From contig CANBYN010000007.1 of assembly GCA_947373615.1 (NCBI GenBank), forward strand, positions 1 through 23,288: a DNA stretch of 23,288 bases, read 5' to 3'. Both the position numbers and the translations under genes were made by a program. Origin of the DNA: Burkholderiaceae bacterium. Lineage in GTDB: Bacteria; Pseudomonadota; Gammaproteobacteria; Burkholderiales; Burkholderiaceae. Shown piece after piece: positions 15,114 through 22,201 of the stretch. Position 1 is the stretch's first letter; each line of letters begins with the position of its first letter. The notes under the pieces are model-generated. The model was not told the origin of the DNA, did no database searches, and worked only from the letters and a program-made list of their open reading frames with translations.

Positions 15114-15542
15114 CTAAGATGAGGGATTTTCAAGTTCTGCAAGGCGTTTTTTCAAAGACCGCTCTTGTGCAAAGCGTTCCGTTTCATCACGAATAATCGC
15201 TACCACGCCATTTGCCTGATGATTTGCATCAAAAAGCATGCCTACAGTAAACGCAACGGATAAGGTGCTGCCATCCTTATGTTTTGCCGGAACCTTGAGT
15301 AAAGATGTTCCATATCTTGTCGTCCCCGTCTCCATCGATTTAGCATAACCCTCATTGTGTCTTTGACGCTGCCGTTCAGGAACGATGAGATTTAATGTTT
15401 GGCCCAAGGCCTCCGCTTCTGTGAATCCAAAAATTCGAGTAGCCGCGGGATTCCACAGGACAATCTTTTCACCGGCATCAGCAACAATAATTGCATCGCC
15501 CACACATTCAACTAGTTGATGTAAATCAGTATTTGTATTCAT
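15114..15542 (-). CDS. Single-domain PAS sensor protein
   Basis: This 142-residue protein is one PAS domain (about 8-122) followed by a short charged helix ('ETERFAQERSLKKRLAELE') likely to form a coiled coil; there is no kinase, cyclase or DNA-binding output. Motifs are 'DAIIVADAGEKIVLWNPAA' and 'IFGFTEAEALGQTLNLIVPE'. H62 in R-Q-R-H aligns without gaps to the heme ligand H200 of Bradyrhizobium FixL when the D-G pair (90-91) is matched to FixL D228-G229. The FixL distal Arg220 position is Leu82 here. It has no signal peptide or membrane segment. It lies between the two frc genes after a terminator, so it likely starts a new transcript. Partner unknown; heme binding is only a possibility, since many non-heme PAS domains share the RxRH pattern. 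Confidence 0.85.
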   Translation of the reverse strand: MNTNTDLHQLVECVGDAIIVADAGEKIVLWNPAATRIFGFTEAEALGQTLNLIVPERQRQRHNEGYAKSMETGTTRYGTSLLKVPAKHKDGSTLSVAFTVGMLFDANHQANGVVAIIRDETERFAQERSLKKRLAELENPSS

Positions 15543-15560
15543 AGGTTCAGTCTATAGAAA

Positions 15561-15587
15561 TAAAAAGGCGCCCACAAGGAGCGCCTT
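15561..15587 (-). terminator. Rho-independent terminator after oxc-frc copy 2
   Basis: AAGGCGC (15565-15571) and GCGCCTT (15581-15587) form a perfect 7-bp GC-rich stem with a 9-base loop. On the - strand it is followed by TTTTTATTTC. It sits between frc copy 2 and the PAS gene, and should close the oxc-frc transcript. Confidence 0.8.
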
Positions 15588-15614
15588 CAAGTGAATGCTA
15601 ACTAGTAACCGTTA

Positions 15615-16865
15615 TTACACCGCTTTAGCTGCATGCAACTTAGCAATGTCATCAGCGTTATAGCCAAGATCAGCCAATACTTCGTCAGTGTGCTCACCCA
15701 ATACTGGTGATGGACCGACTTCAATTTCCAAATCAGAGAACTTGATTGGGCTACCGATAGTCAAATACTTACCGCGTACTTTGTGATCAACTTCTACAAT
15801 TGAACCGCTCTTACGCAAATCTGGTGAAGCAGCCAATTCTTTCATTGACAACACAGGCGCGCAAGGAATGTCAAATTTGCGAAGAATATCCACAGCTTCG
15901 TACTTAGTTTTATCTTTGAGCCAATCTTCAATGGTAGCGAAGATATCAAAAATCTTGTCTTGACGCGCTTCAGCAGTCATATACGCTGGATCAGTGGCCC
16001 ACTCTGGCTTACCAATTGCACGCGTGATTGGCTCCCAAGCATGTCCTTGAATAGTGAAGTAGATATAAGCATTTGGATCTGTTTCCCAACCCTTACACTT
16101 CAAAACCCAACCTGGCTGACCGCCGCCGCCAGCATTACCACCGCGTGGAACTACATCAGTGAAAGATCCATGTGGATACTGTGGGTACTCTTCCAAGTAA
16201 CCAATTTTGTCTAAACGTTGTTGGTCGCGTAACTTCACACGGCACAAGTTCAATACAGCATCTTGCATTGAGCATGAAACTTTTTGGCCTTTACCAGTTT
16301 TTTGACGCTGCATTAACGCAGTCAAAATACCAATTGCCAAATGCATCCCAGTATTAGAGTCGCCCAAAGCGGCAGCAGAAACAGTAGGTGGGCCATCCCA
16401 GAAACCGGTTGTAGAAGCTGCGCCACCAGCACATTGCGCTACGTTTTCATACACTTTTAAGTCTTCATAAGAGTGTCCATCGCTAAAGCCTTTTACAGAA
16501 GCCATGATCATCTTTGGGTTCAATTCTTGAATACGCTTCCAAGAGAAGCCCATGCGATCCAAAGCGCCTGGGCCAAAGTTCTCGACCATCACATCAGAAG
16601 TTTTGATCATTTTTTCTAAAACTTCTTTGCCCTCTTGGGTTTTGGTATCGAGAGTCAAAGAACGTTTATTACCATTTAGCATAGTGAAATACAATGCATC
16701 AGCGCCTGGAATATCACGCAATTGGCTACGAGTAACGTCACCAGAACCTGGACGCTCAACCTTGATAACATCAGCGCCATACCAAGCCAATAACTGGGTA
16801 CATGCAGGACCTGCTTGTACGTGTGTGAAGTCAATAATGCGAATACCGTCTAATGGTTTAGTCAT
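15615..16865 (-). CDS. frc: Formyl-CoA:oxalate CoA-transferase (frc copy 2)
   Basis: This 416-residue class III CoA-transferase is the better match to Oxalobacter/E. coli Frc. Q17 ('FTHVQAGP'), catalytic D169 in GDSNTGMHL, the tetraglycine loop in GGNAGGGGQPGW and 'DAVLNLCRVKLRDQQRL' are all conserved. It makes oxalyl-CoA and formate from formyl-CoA and oxalate, feeding Oxc. Residue 48 is Gln rather than Trp. It is shorter than Oxalobacter Frc (428) because a loop before 'VPRGGNAGG' is trimmed. The ATG at 16865 has a strong GGAGAA ribosome site. It follows oxc by 52 bases without a visible terminator, and a terminator follows it, so oxc-frc is the core transcript. Confidence 0.94.
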   Translation of the reverse strand: MTKPLDGIRIIDFTHVQAGPACTQLLAWYGADVIKVERPGSGDVTRSQLRDIPGADALYFTMLNGNKRSLTLDTKTQEGKEVLEKMIKTSDVMVENFGPGALDRMGFSWKRIQELNPKMIMASVKGFSDGHSYEDLKVYENVAQCAGGAASTTGFWDGPPTVSAAALGDSNTGMHLAIGILTALMQRQKTGKGQKVSCSMQDAVLNLCRVKLRDQQRLDKIGYLEEYPQYPHGSFTDVVPRGGNAGGGGQPGWVLKCKGWETDPNAYIYFTIQGHAWEPITRAIGKPEWATDPAYMTAEARQDKIFDIFATIEDWLKDKTKYEAVDILRKFDIPCAPVLSMKELAASPDLRKSGSIVEVDHKVRGKYLTIGSPIKFSDLEIEVGPSPVLGEHTDEVLADLGYNADDIAKLHAAKAV

Positions 16866-16917
16866 ACTTGTTTCTCCTTAAATATTTCTTTTTTATTGCG
16901 TAATTTAATTAAAAAAA

Positions 16918-18627
16918 TTATTTCTTTGCAGCTGCTGTGGATGGGTTTAAGTTAGTTAAACGTCCACTCTCAGTACCTGCAGTTTCATCAATAACAGCAT
17001 TGATAAGCGCTGGTTTACCTGCAGCAATTGCCTCTGTTAATGCTGCTTCTAATTCTGCCGGTGTAGTGACATAGTACCCAACACCGCCAAATGCTTCAAT
17101 CATCTTGTCGTAACGAGCATCTTTAACAAATACTGTTGGCGCAACATCTGCACCACCTGTAGGGTTTTGGTCGGTGCCGCGATACACGCCATTATTGTTA
17201 AACACAACAGTGGTGATAGGAAGCTTGTAACGACAAACCGTTTCCAATTCCATGCCGCTAAAGCCAAATGCACTATCGCCCTCAACAGCAATAGTTGGCA
17301 AACCGCTAGTCACAGCAGCGCCGATCGCATAGCCCATACCAATTCCCATAATGCCCCAAGTACCAGAATCAAAACGTTTGCGCGGTTTATACATATCGAC
17401 AATTGCACGGCAATAGTCGAGCGTATTGGCACCTTCGTTTACCAGGTTCACGTCTGGATTCTTCTTGATCACATCACGGATTACCTTTAAGGCGCCGTGG
17501 AAGTTCATCGGATTGGCTTCTTTGTTAAGTGTTTCTGCCATCTTGGCAGTATTCTTATCTTTCTTCTCAGTAATAGCAGCAATCCATTCAGCGCTTGGCT
17601 TAGGTACTAAAGCAATACCTTTTAAGAGCTCACCAACACATGAGCCAATATCGCCGATCAATGGCGCAGCAATTTGAACGTTGCTATCCACCTCGTTTGC
17701 TTGGATATCAATCTGAATAAACTTCTTAGGCTCTTTGCCCCATGTCTTGCCTTTGCCGTGAGCAAGTAACCAATTCAGCCGTGCACCAACTAACAACACG
17801 GCATCAGCCTCGGCCAATACAAATGAACGTGCCGCTGAAGCCGATTGCGGGTGATTGTCCGGCAATAAACCTTTGGCCATAGACATTGGCAAGTAAGGAA
17901 TACCGGATTTTTCAACCAGCTCACGAATCTCTTGATCTGCTTGCGCATAAGCAGCGCCTTTGCCCAAAAGAATCAATGGACGCTTGGCGCCCTTTAATAC
18001 GTCCAAGGCGCGAGCAACAGCATCGGCTGCTGGAATTTGACGTGGAACAGGATCGATTACTTTGAATATCGATTTTTTAGCCTCTTCAACAGGCATTGTT
18101 TGTGCAAGCAGCTGAGCCGGCAAGTCTAAGTAAACGCCACCTGGACGACCAGAAACTGCCGCACGAATAGCACGAGCAAAACCAATGCCGATATCTTCGA
18201 TATGATTAATACGGTAGGCAGCTTTACAGTATGGCTTGGCTGCATTGAGCTGATCCATCTCTTCGTAATCACCTTGCTGCAAGTCAACGATTTCACGTTC
18301 GCTTGAACCGGAAATCAGAATCATTGGAAAACAGTTCACAGTAGCATTAGCCAATGCGGTTAGACCATTTAAGAAACCAGGCGCAGACACTGTCATGCAG
18401 ATTCCCGGCTTTTGAGTCATGTAGCCAGCAATCGCTGCGGCGTTACCTGCGTGTTGCTCATGACGAAAGCCTATAAAACGCAATCCTTCAGCTTGCGCTA
18501 AACGACATAAGTCGGTAATTGGGATACCAACAAGACCGAAAATCGTATTGAGGTCATTCGCTTTTAAAGCGTCAATGACGAGATGAAAGCCATCTGTTAA
18601 TTGTGTGTTTTGGTTATCTGTTGTCAT
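16918..18627 (-). CDS. oxc: Oxalyl-CoA decarboxylase
   Basis: Oxc is a thiamine-diphosphate enzyme that decarboxylates oxalyl-CoA to formyl-CoA. From ATG 18627 it has 569 residues, against 568 in Oxalobacter formigenes, and its start (MTTDNQNTQLTDGFH) lines up with that protein. A longer TTG start at 18699 is rejected on this basis, although the ATG has no obvious Shine-Dalgarno. Visible parts: the ThDP N-terminal domain with catalytic E57 in 'FRHEQHAGNAA', Y121 in 'LQQGDYEEMDQ', a central nucleotide-binding domain (about 205-340), and the C-terminal ThDP domain with G450-D-S and N478-N479, plus Y482. Upstream is a promoter with a perfect Fnr-type palindrome, and the next gene upstream encodes a Crp/Fnr regulator. 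Confidence 0.96.
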   Translation of the reverse strand: MTTDNQNTQLTDGFHLVIDALKANDLNTIFGLVGIPITDLCRLAQAEGLRFIGFRHEQHAGNAAAIAGYMTQKPGICMTVSAPGFLNGLTALANATVNCFPMILISGSSEREIVDLQQGDYEEMDQLNAAKPYCKAAYRINHIEDIGIGFARAIRAAVSGRPGGVYLDLPAQLLAQTMPVEEAKKSIFKVIDPVPRQIPAADAVARALDVLKGAKRPLILLGKGAAYAQADQEIRELVEKSGIPYLPMSMAKGLLPDNHPQSASAARSFVLAEADAVLLVGARLNWLLAHGKGKTWGKEPKKFIQIDIQANEVDSNVQIAAPLIGDIGSCVGELLKGIALVPKPSAEWIAAITEKKDKNTAKMAETLNKEANPMNFHGALKVIRDVIKKNPDVNLVNEGANTLDYCRAIVDMYKPRKRFDSGTWGIMGIGMGYAIGAAVTSGLPTIAVEGDSAFGFSGMELETVCRYKLPITTVVFNNNGVYRGTDQNPTGGADVAPTVFVKDARYDKMIEAFGGVGYYVTTPAELEAALTEAIAAGKPALINAVIDETAGTESGRLTNLNPSTAAAKK

Positions 18628-18744
18628 AGAAATTTTTTTATGAATTGCAGGAGCGCTCACTGAGGGCAACTGTAATTTAGCTTTCGCTAATGTCTCCAAT
18701 TAAGTTATGAATCGCACATCAGGTTTTAATACCCCGTTTAGGCT

Positions 18745-18793
18745 AAGGTGAATACTAGGCTTGGGCTGAAGGTTCATCATTGACTTTGGTCAA
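18745..18793 (-). promoter_or_regulatory. Fnr-type operator and promoter of oxc
   Basis: TTGAC (18780-18784), TTTG and GTCAA (18789-18793) form a perfect 14-base palindrome of the Fnr/Dnr type. On the - strand a -10-like TAGTAT occupies 18757-18752, which predicts a start near 18745. The palindrome centre (18786.5) is then at exactly -41.5, the class II position where Crp/Fnr proteins replace a -35 element. No good -35 is otherwise present. A second symmetric element, GTAATTAC (18810-18817), lies further upstream. The leader from 18745 to the oxc ATG is about 118 bases. Confidence 0.7.
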
Positions 18794-18831
18794 TTTCCCC
18801 TTAAATCCTGTAATTACTAGGGATGACCCGC

Positions 18832-19449
18832 TTATATAAAAAGCTCTTTATGCTTTGTTTTGAGGCGACTTAAGGTCTCAGGGGACAGATTAAGGTAGGC
18901 CGCTAGCTCTTTTTTAGGAAGCAACTCAAATAAATCCTCATATTTACGCAAGAAGCGCTCTACTCGGCCTGGGGCATCAAGCATATGCAAGGTGATTGTA
19001 TGGGCCATGATCTCGCTCATAAGACGCATTACTTCAAATTCAAAGCCTTCTTTCAGCGGTTTGTGCTGCTCCAGAAATTCAGCCCACTTCTTCATAGGCA
19101 TCCGAGCTACACGAGCCTTGGTAACGCAGGCGATACTGTATGGGGCCGCTGTCTTTAAGCGCCAAGCGGCATAACTAGTCTCGATATCTTTTTCAATAGC
19201 GAACCGCAAAATCATCTCTTTAGCATCCGCACTCGAAACTATACGCTTGAGAATCCCGTCCAAAACAAAGTACTGCTCCATTTGGTGATCACCTTGGTGC
19301 AGCAATATCTCTGATTTTTTAAGGTCCGAGATCTCTAAATAGCGTTCTAAATCGGCCATGGCTGCCTGATCTAAATTTTTCAAGACGGAGTTTTGGCTCA
19401 ACTGCAGGCGAATCAGATTTTTTTCGAGGTGTTTATCTAAAGCTGTCAT
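18832..19449 (-). CDS. Crp/Fnr-family transcriptional regulator
   Basis: This 205-residue protein has a cyclic-nucleotide-binding-like beta-roll (about 20-125: 'EILLHQGDHQMEQYFVLDG'), a dimerisation helix (about 128-155) and a C-terminal helix-turn-helix (about 177-200). The recognition helix contains E191-T-L-S-R195, the same E-x-x-S-R arrangement that Fnr uses to read TTGAT-type half-sites. It lacks the Fnr cysteine cluster and has only one cysteine (C108), so it is not a classical oxygen-sensing Fe-S Fnr; it also lacks an evident cAMP-binding RxS motif. The effector is unknown. It is co-oriented with oxc and ends 39 bases before an Fnr-type palindrome, so it is the likely oxc regulator. 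A second box overlaps its own promoter. AAGGA precedes the ATG. Confidence 0.9.
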   Translation of the reverse strand: MTALDKHLEKNLIRLQLSQNSVLKNLDQAAMADLERYLEISDLKKSEILLHQGDHQMEQYFVLDGILKRIVSSADAKEMILRFAIEKDIETSYAAWRLKTAAPYSIACVTKARVARMPMKKWAEFLEQHKPLKEGFEFEVMRLMSEIMAHTITLHMLDAPGRVERFLRKYEDLFELLPKKELAAYLNLSPETLSRLKTKHKELFI

Positions 19450-19472
19450 AAATCCTTAATCCTAGACACTAT

Positions 19473-19500
19473 ATTGTAGGCTTTTTATGATCTAAATCAG
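19473..19500 (-). promoter_or_regulatory. Candidate promoter of the Crp/Fnr regulator gene, with overlapping box
   Basis: On the - strand TACAAT (19478-19473) is a good -10 element 24 bases before the ATG. The -35 region (around 19495-19500, CTGATT) is part of the Fnr-like box TGAT-CTAA-ATCA (19488-19499). A protein bound there would cover the -35 and spacer, which suggests autorepression. The assignment rests on motif position only. Confidence 0.45.
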
Positions 19501-19535
19501 GTTTTAGAGCCTTTTGATGCGCTAGAATTCAGGGG
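19488..19535 (+). promoter_or_regulatory. Fnr-type box and promoter of the btuB riboswitch transcript
   Basis: TGAT (19488-19491), CTAA and ATCA (19496-19499) match the core of the Fnr consensus, with the outermost base wrong on each side. On the + strand TAGAAT (19523-19528) is a good -10 and predicts a start near 19535, just before the riboswitch. The box centre at 19493.5 is then at exactly -41.5, a class II activator position. There is no good -35 element. The same box overlaps the divergent regulator promoter. Confidence 0.55.
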
Positions 19536-19536
19536 T

Positions 19537-19733
19537 CGTGGTGCTTTATTGCGGTGCAATAAAGTTAAACGGGAAACACTAAACGTGTGCTGCCCCCGCA
19601 ACGGTAGGTAAATACGCCCTAAAAATAAGCAGTGAGGAGCGTCAGGAATCTAAAAGGCCACTGTGCGCGTCAATCGCATGGGAAGGTCAGATTCTGATAT
19701 TTACTAGCCCGGATACCGGCCAAGACAGGTGGA
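19537..19733 (+). promoter_or_regulatory. Cobalamin (adenosylcobalamin) riboswitch
   Basis: The conserved elements appear in order: GGTGC at the 5' side, AAACGGGAAACAC, the hallmark TGCTGCCCCCGCAACGGTA, GTCAGGAATC, GGCCACTG, ATGGGAAGG and the B12 box AGCCCGGATACCGGCC (19706-19721). This is the standard class of cobalamin riboswitch that lowers expression of B12 uptake genes when the coenzyme is plentiful. Downstream (19734-19870) are GC-rich hairpins but no T-run, so control of translation rather than termination is more likely. It stands directly upstream of a BtuB-like gene. With its promoter it fills most of the 421-base gap 19450-19870. Confidence 0.93.
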
Positions 19734-19805
19734 ATTTCGCGGACGGGGTCCTTCGCGCGCCAATCAAGCGCGCCCTGCGCCCAATTGACGCCTGATACTT
19801 TGCAC

Positions 19806-19874
19806 ATGAAATTCTGTTCGACCAAGCCTACGGGGAAGTGGGCTAGGCATTCGATAACAGAAAGTCAAAAATGA
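19806..19874 (+). CDS. Possible 22-residue leader ORF overlapping btuB
   Basis: An ATG at 19806 opens a 22-codon frame (MKFCSTKPTG...) that ends at TGA 19872-19874, sharing an ATGA with the btuB start at 19871. The arrangement would couple btuB translation to reading of the leader and would melt the hairpin at 19812-19862. No clear Shine-Dalgarno precedes it, and a frame this short can occur by chance, so it is a weak candidate. Confidence 0.25.
   Translation: MKFCSTKPTGKWARHSITESQK
19812..19862 (+). promoter_or_regulatory. Hairpin covering the btuB ribosome site, probable riboswitch expression platform
   Basis: TTCTGTT (19812-19818) pairs perfectly with AACAGAA (19856-19862), and inside it GCCTA (19826-19830) pairs with TAGGC (19844-19848). 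The right arm contains the only Shine-Dalgarno-like bases (AGAAAG) ahead of the btuB ATG. Closing this stem would hide the ribosome site. How it switches with the B12 aptamer was not resolved. Confidence 0.45.
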
Positions 19875-21886
19875 AGCAGCAGTTCAGCAACAAAAAACTT
19901 AGCATCCTAATTGGTAGCGTCGCATTCATTCTAAGTAACCACGCAATCGCGCAAAATTCAGGAAACGTTTCCATAGCCATTGCGCCCAATGTAATGGATC
20001 CCATTTTGGTTACTGCCAATCGCACCCCTACCCTGGCAACCAATGTCTTGGCAGATTATGACTACATTGGCCCAGAAGAAATTACACAAGCAGGCCAAAC
20101 TAGTTTGGTCGACTTGCTACAAAGACAGCGCGGGGTTGAGATTACCAATGGTTTGGGTGCCGGTGGATCCGGTGCCAGCGTTTTTCTTCGTGGCACATCG
20201 AATGCCCAAAGCATTGTTCTGATTGATGGTGTCAGATCAGACTCTGGGTTTAATGGCGGCCCCACTTGGGAATCAATCCCCTTACCTTTAATTGATCATA
20301 TTGAAATTATCTTTGGACCACAAAGCAGTCTTTATGGTGCAGATGCTATAGGTGGTGTTGTACAAATCTTTACCAAAGATGGTGATGGCCCCGCTAAAGT
20401 CAGTGTGTCATCTGGCTATGGAACTTATGGAACAAGCGTGAGCGATGCCAGCATTTATGGCTCCACCGAAGGCGAGCAAAAAATTCGCTACTCAATAGGT
20501 ATCAGTGAAACGTTATCGACTGGATTTAATACGGTAGCCCCGAATAACCCCTTCGGGCTGACATCAATGAAAACTGGTTACGTTCAAAATGGGGTAACAG
20601 GTAAGCTCTCTCAAGAATGGGCTAAGGGGCAGGTGCTGGGCTTTCAGATGATGCAATCTCGCATGAATTCACAAATGCCTGGATTTAATACACTAGATTA
20701 TTCAAATGGTCCTTACCCGTTGCCCACATCTGCACAGCAAACGCAAAATGCTATTTCTCAACTGGGAACGTATACCCTTTTCTCTAGAAATCAAATTACC
20801 GATATTTGGAAGAGCTCTTTACAAGCATCAATCTCCAATAACAATGGGCAATCGCTTCAACCAGCCACCACGTACAGCCCGGCATATAGCCCCTATACCA
20901 ATACCAAACAAAATATCTATACTTGGCAAAATGATATTTCGCTTGGATCAGATCTTTTGCAGATCCTTGGAGAGCGACGAATCCAAAGCGTTAATACTTA
21001 TCAATATAACTACGCTACAGACTATAACTTCACCGTTACCCCAAGCGGCTTTAGTCAAACCAGAGATACCAACTCTGTTGCAGGCTCATATCAATTAAAA
21101 CGCGGTGATCACTTAGCCAACTTATCATTGCGTAGTGACAGCATTTCTGGATATGGACCTCAAACTACTGGAGCAATCTCATATGGATACTTCATTACTA
21201 AAGAATGGCGCGCCAATGTGAATTACGGAACAGGCTTTAGGGCGCCAACTTTCAATGACCTTTATTACCCAGGATATGGAAACCCAAATCTCTTGCCTGA
21301 GAAAAGCAAAAATACAGAAGCGGGATTGCACTATGACGTCAAGACCTATGAAGCTCATTTGGTTGCTTACACCAATACAGTAACCAATCTCATTCAGTTT
21401 GGTTCCAATGGTTGCACCCCGTCCCAAATCAGTCAAACTGGTGGTTGCGCAAACAATGTGGGTGTTGCCAGAATCACCGGCCTCTCCGTTGGTGGCGCTG
21501 CACATCTAAGCAGTTTCATGCTCAAAGGTTCTATTGACCAACAGAATCCGGAAAATGTTACCAATGACACCACCCTAACCAAAAGAGCAAGAACCTTTGG
21601 GAATGCTTCGGTGGAATACAACTACAACAAATTGATTGCTGGCATAGGCGGTACTTTTTCCGGCCAAAGGCAGGATATATCTGGCACCGATACCACGGGC
21701 AATGCCTATAACGGGGTTATGGGCGGTTACTCTCTCTTTAACCTTTATTCCAGTTACGAGTTTGAGAAAAACTGGTCAGTATTTGCCCGCTGGAATAACT
21801 TCACCAACAAGCAATATCAACTTACCTACGGGTATAACACCATGGGCTCAAACATATTTGCTGGCGTGCGATATGCTATGAAATAA
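19871..21886 (+). CDS. btuB: TonB-dependent outer membrane cobalamin receptor, BtuB-like
   Basis: This 671-residue protein has a signal peptide (cleavage near A-I-A|Q, 27/28), a TonB box-like DPILVTA (43-49), a plug domain (about 55-170, with 'GVEITNGLGAGGSGASVFLR', 'SIVLIDGVRSD' and 'IFGPQSSLYGADAIGGVVQI') and a 22-strand-type barrel to the end ('NVNYGTGFRAPTFNDLYYPG', 'NLLPEKSKNTEAGL'). These are hallmarks of BtuB-type receptors, which import vitamin B12 across the outer membrane using TonB energy. The cobalamin riboswitch upstream strongly supports the substrate. The last residues are V-R-Y-A-M-K rather than ending on an aromatic, slightly atypical for a barrel. No other B12 genes are in the window. 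Confidence 0.92.
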   Translation: MKQQFSNKKLSILIGSVAFILSNHAIAQNSGNVSIAIAPNVMDPILVTANRTPTLATNVLADYDYIGPEEITQAGQTSLVDLLQRQRGVEITNGLGAGGSGASVFLRGTSNAQSIVLIDGVRSDSGFNGGPTWESIPLPLIDHIEIIFGPQSSLYGADAIGGVVQIFTKDGDGPAKVSVSSGYGTYGTSVSDASIYGSTEGEQKIRYSIGISETLSTGFNTVAPNNPFGLTSMKTGYVQNGVTGKLSQEWAKGQVLGFQMMQSRMNSQMPGFNTLDYSNGPYPLPTSAQQTQNAISQLGTYTLFSRNQITDIWKSSLQASISNNNGQSLQPATTYSPAYSPYTNTKQNIYTWQNDISLGSDLLQILGERRIQSVNTYQYNYATDYNFTVTPSGFSQTRDTNSVAGSYQLKRGDHLANLSLRSDSISGYGPQTTGAISYGYFITKEWRANVNYGTGFRAPTFNDLYYPGYGNPNLLPEKSKNTEAGLHYDVKTYEAHLVAYTNTVTNLIQFGSNGCTPSQISQTGGCANNVGVARITGLSVGGAAHLSSFMLKGSIDQQNPENVTNDTTLTKRARTFGNASVEYNYNKLIAGIGGTFSGQRQDISGTDTTGNAYNGVMGGYSLFNLYSSYEFEKNWSVFARWNNFTNKQYQLTYGYNTMGSNIFAGVRYAMK

Positions 21887-21913
21887 AGCCTTTTTTCGGA
21901 CTACAATGCCAGT

Positions 21914-22201
21914 ATGAACGAGCCTGCACCTCATTCCACTGGCGATGTCGCCTCCGAGCTGGATGCGTTAAGCACTTCGGTTAAGCGCCTGACTGAAAAA
22001 ATCTCCATGATTCAAGATGCTGTACGCAATCTGAATCAGAGTCGGACTCAGCTCGAAGACAAGATTGAGGATGCGCAAAAACGGGTGCAACGCATCTTAA
22101 GTCGATTGCCAGAACAAAGTGATGGCCGCCAACTTAACTTGCTCGGCGAAACAATTCCAACAACTAATCCAGAGGACGACAGTGAGCCAACAACGCATTG
22201 A
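21914..22201 (+). CDS. ZapB-like coiled-coil protein upstream of zapA
   Basis: This 95-residue, highly charged protein has a central heptad-rich coiled coil (about 12-64: 'ELDALSTSVKRLTEKISMIQ', 'LNQSRTQLEDKIEDAQKRVQ') and a short disordered tail. Small coiled-coil genes in this position before zapA are common in Burkholderiaceae and are thought to be division-associated, by analogy with ZapB. It overlaps zapA by 20 bases, implying co-expression. No membrane segment. Function is inferred from structure and context only. Confidence 0.75.
   Translation: MNEPAPHSTGDVASELDALSTSVKRLTEKISMIQDAVRNLNQSRTQLEDKIEDAQKRVQRILSRLPEQSDGRQLNLLGETIPTTNPEDDSEPTTH

Noticed and set aside
15088..15118. CTTAGCC/GGCTAAG inverted repeat around the PAS stop codon as a terminator
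   Set aside because: The loop is 17 bases and no T-run follows on the - strand; it may be chance or a weak structure.
18628..18699. Longer oxc start (TTG at 18699, adding 24 residues)
   Set aside because: The ATG at 18627 aligns with the start of Oxalobacter Oxc, and the extra residues are not conserved in the family as I know it.
19738..19772. GC-rich hairpins after the B12 box (GGAC/GTCC and GCGCGC/GCGCGC) as an intrinsic terminator
   Set aside because: No T-run follows either stem, so they are more likely part of the riboswitch expression platform.
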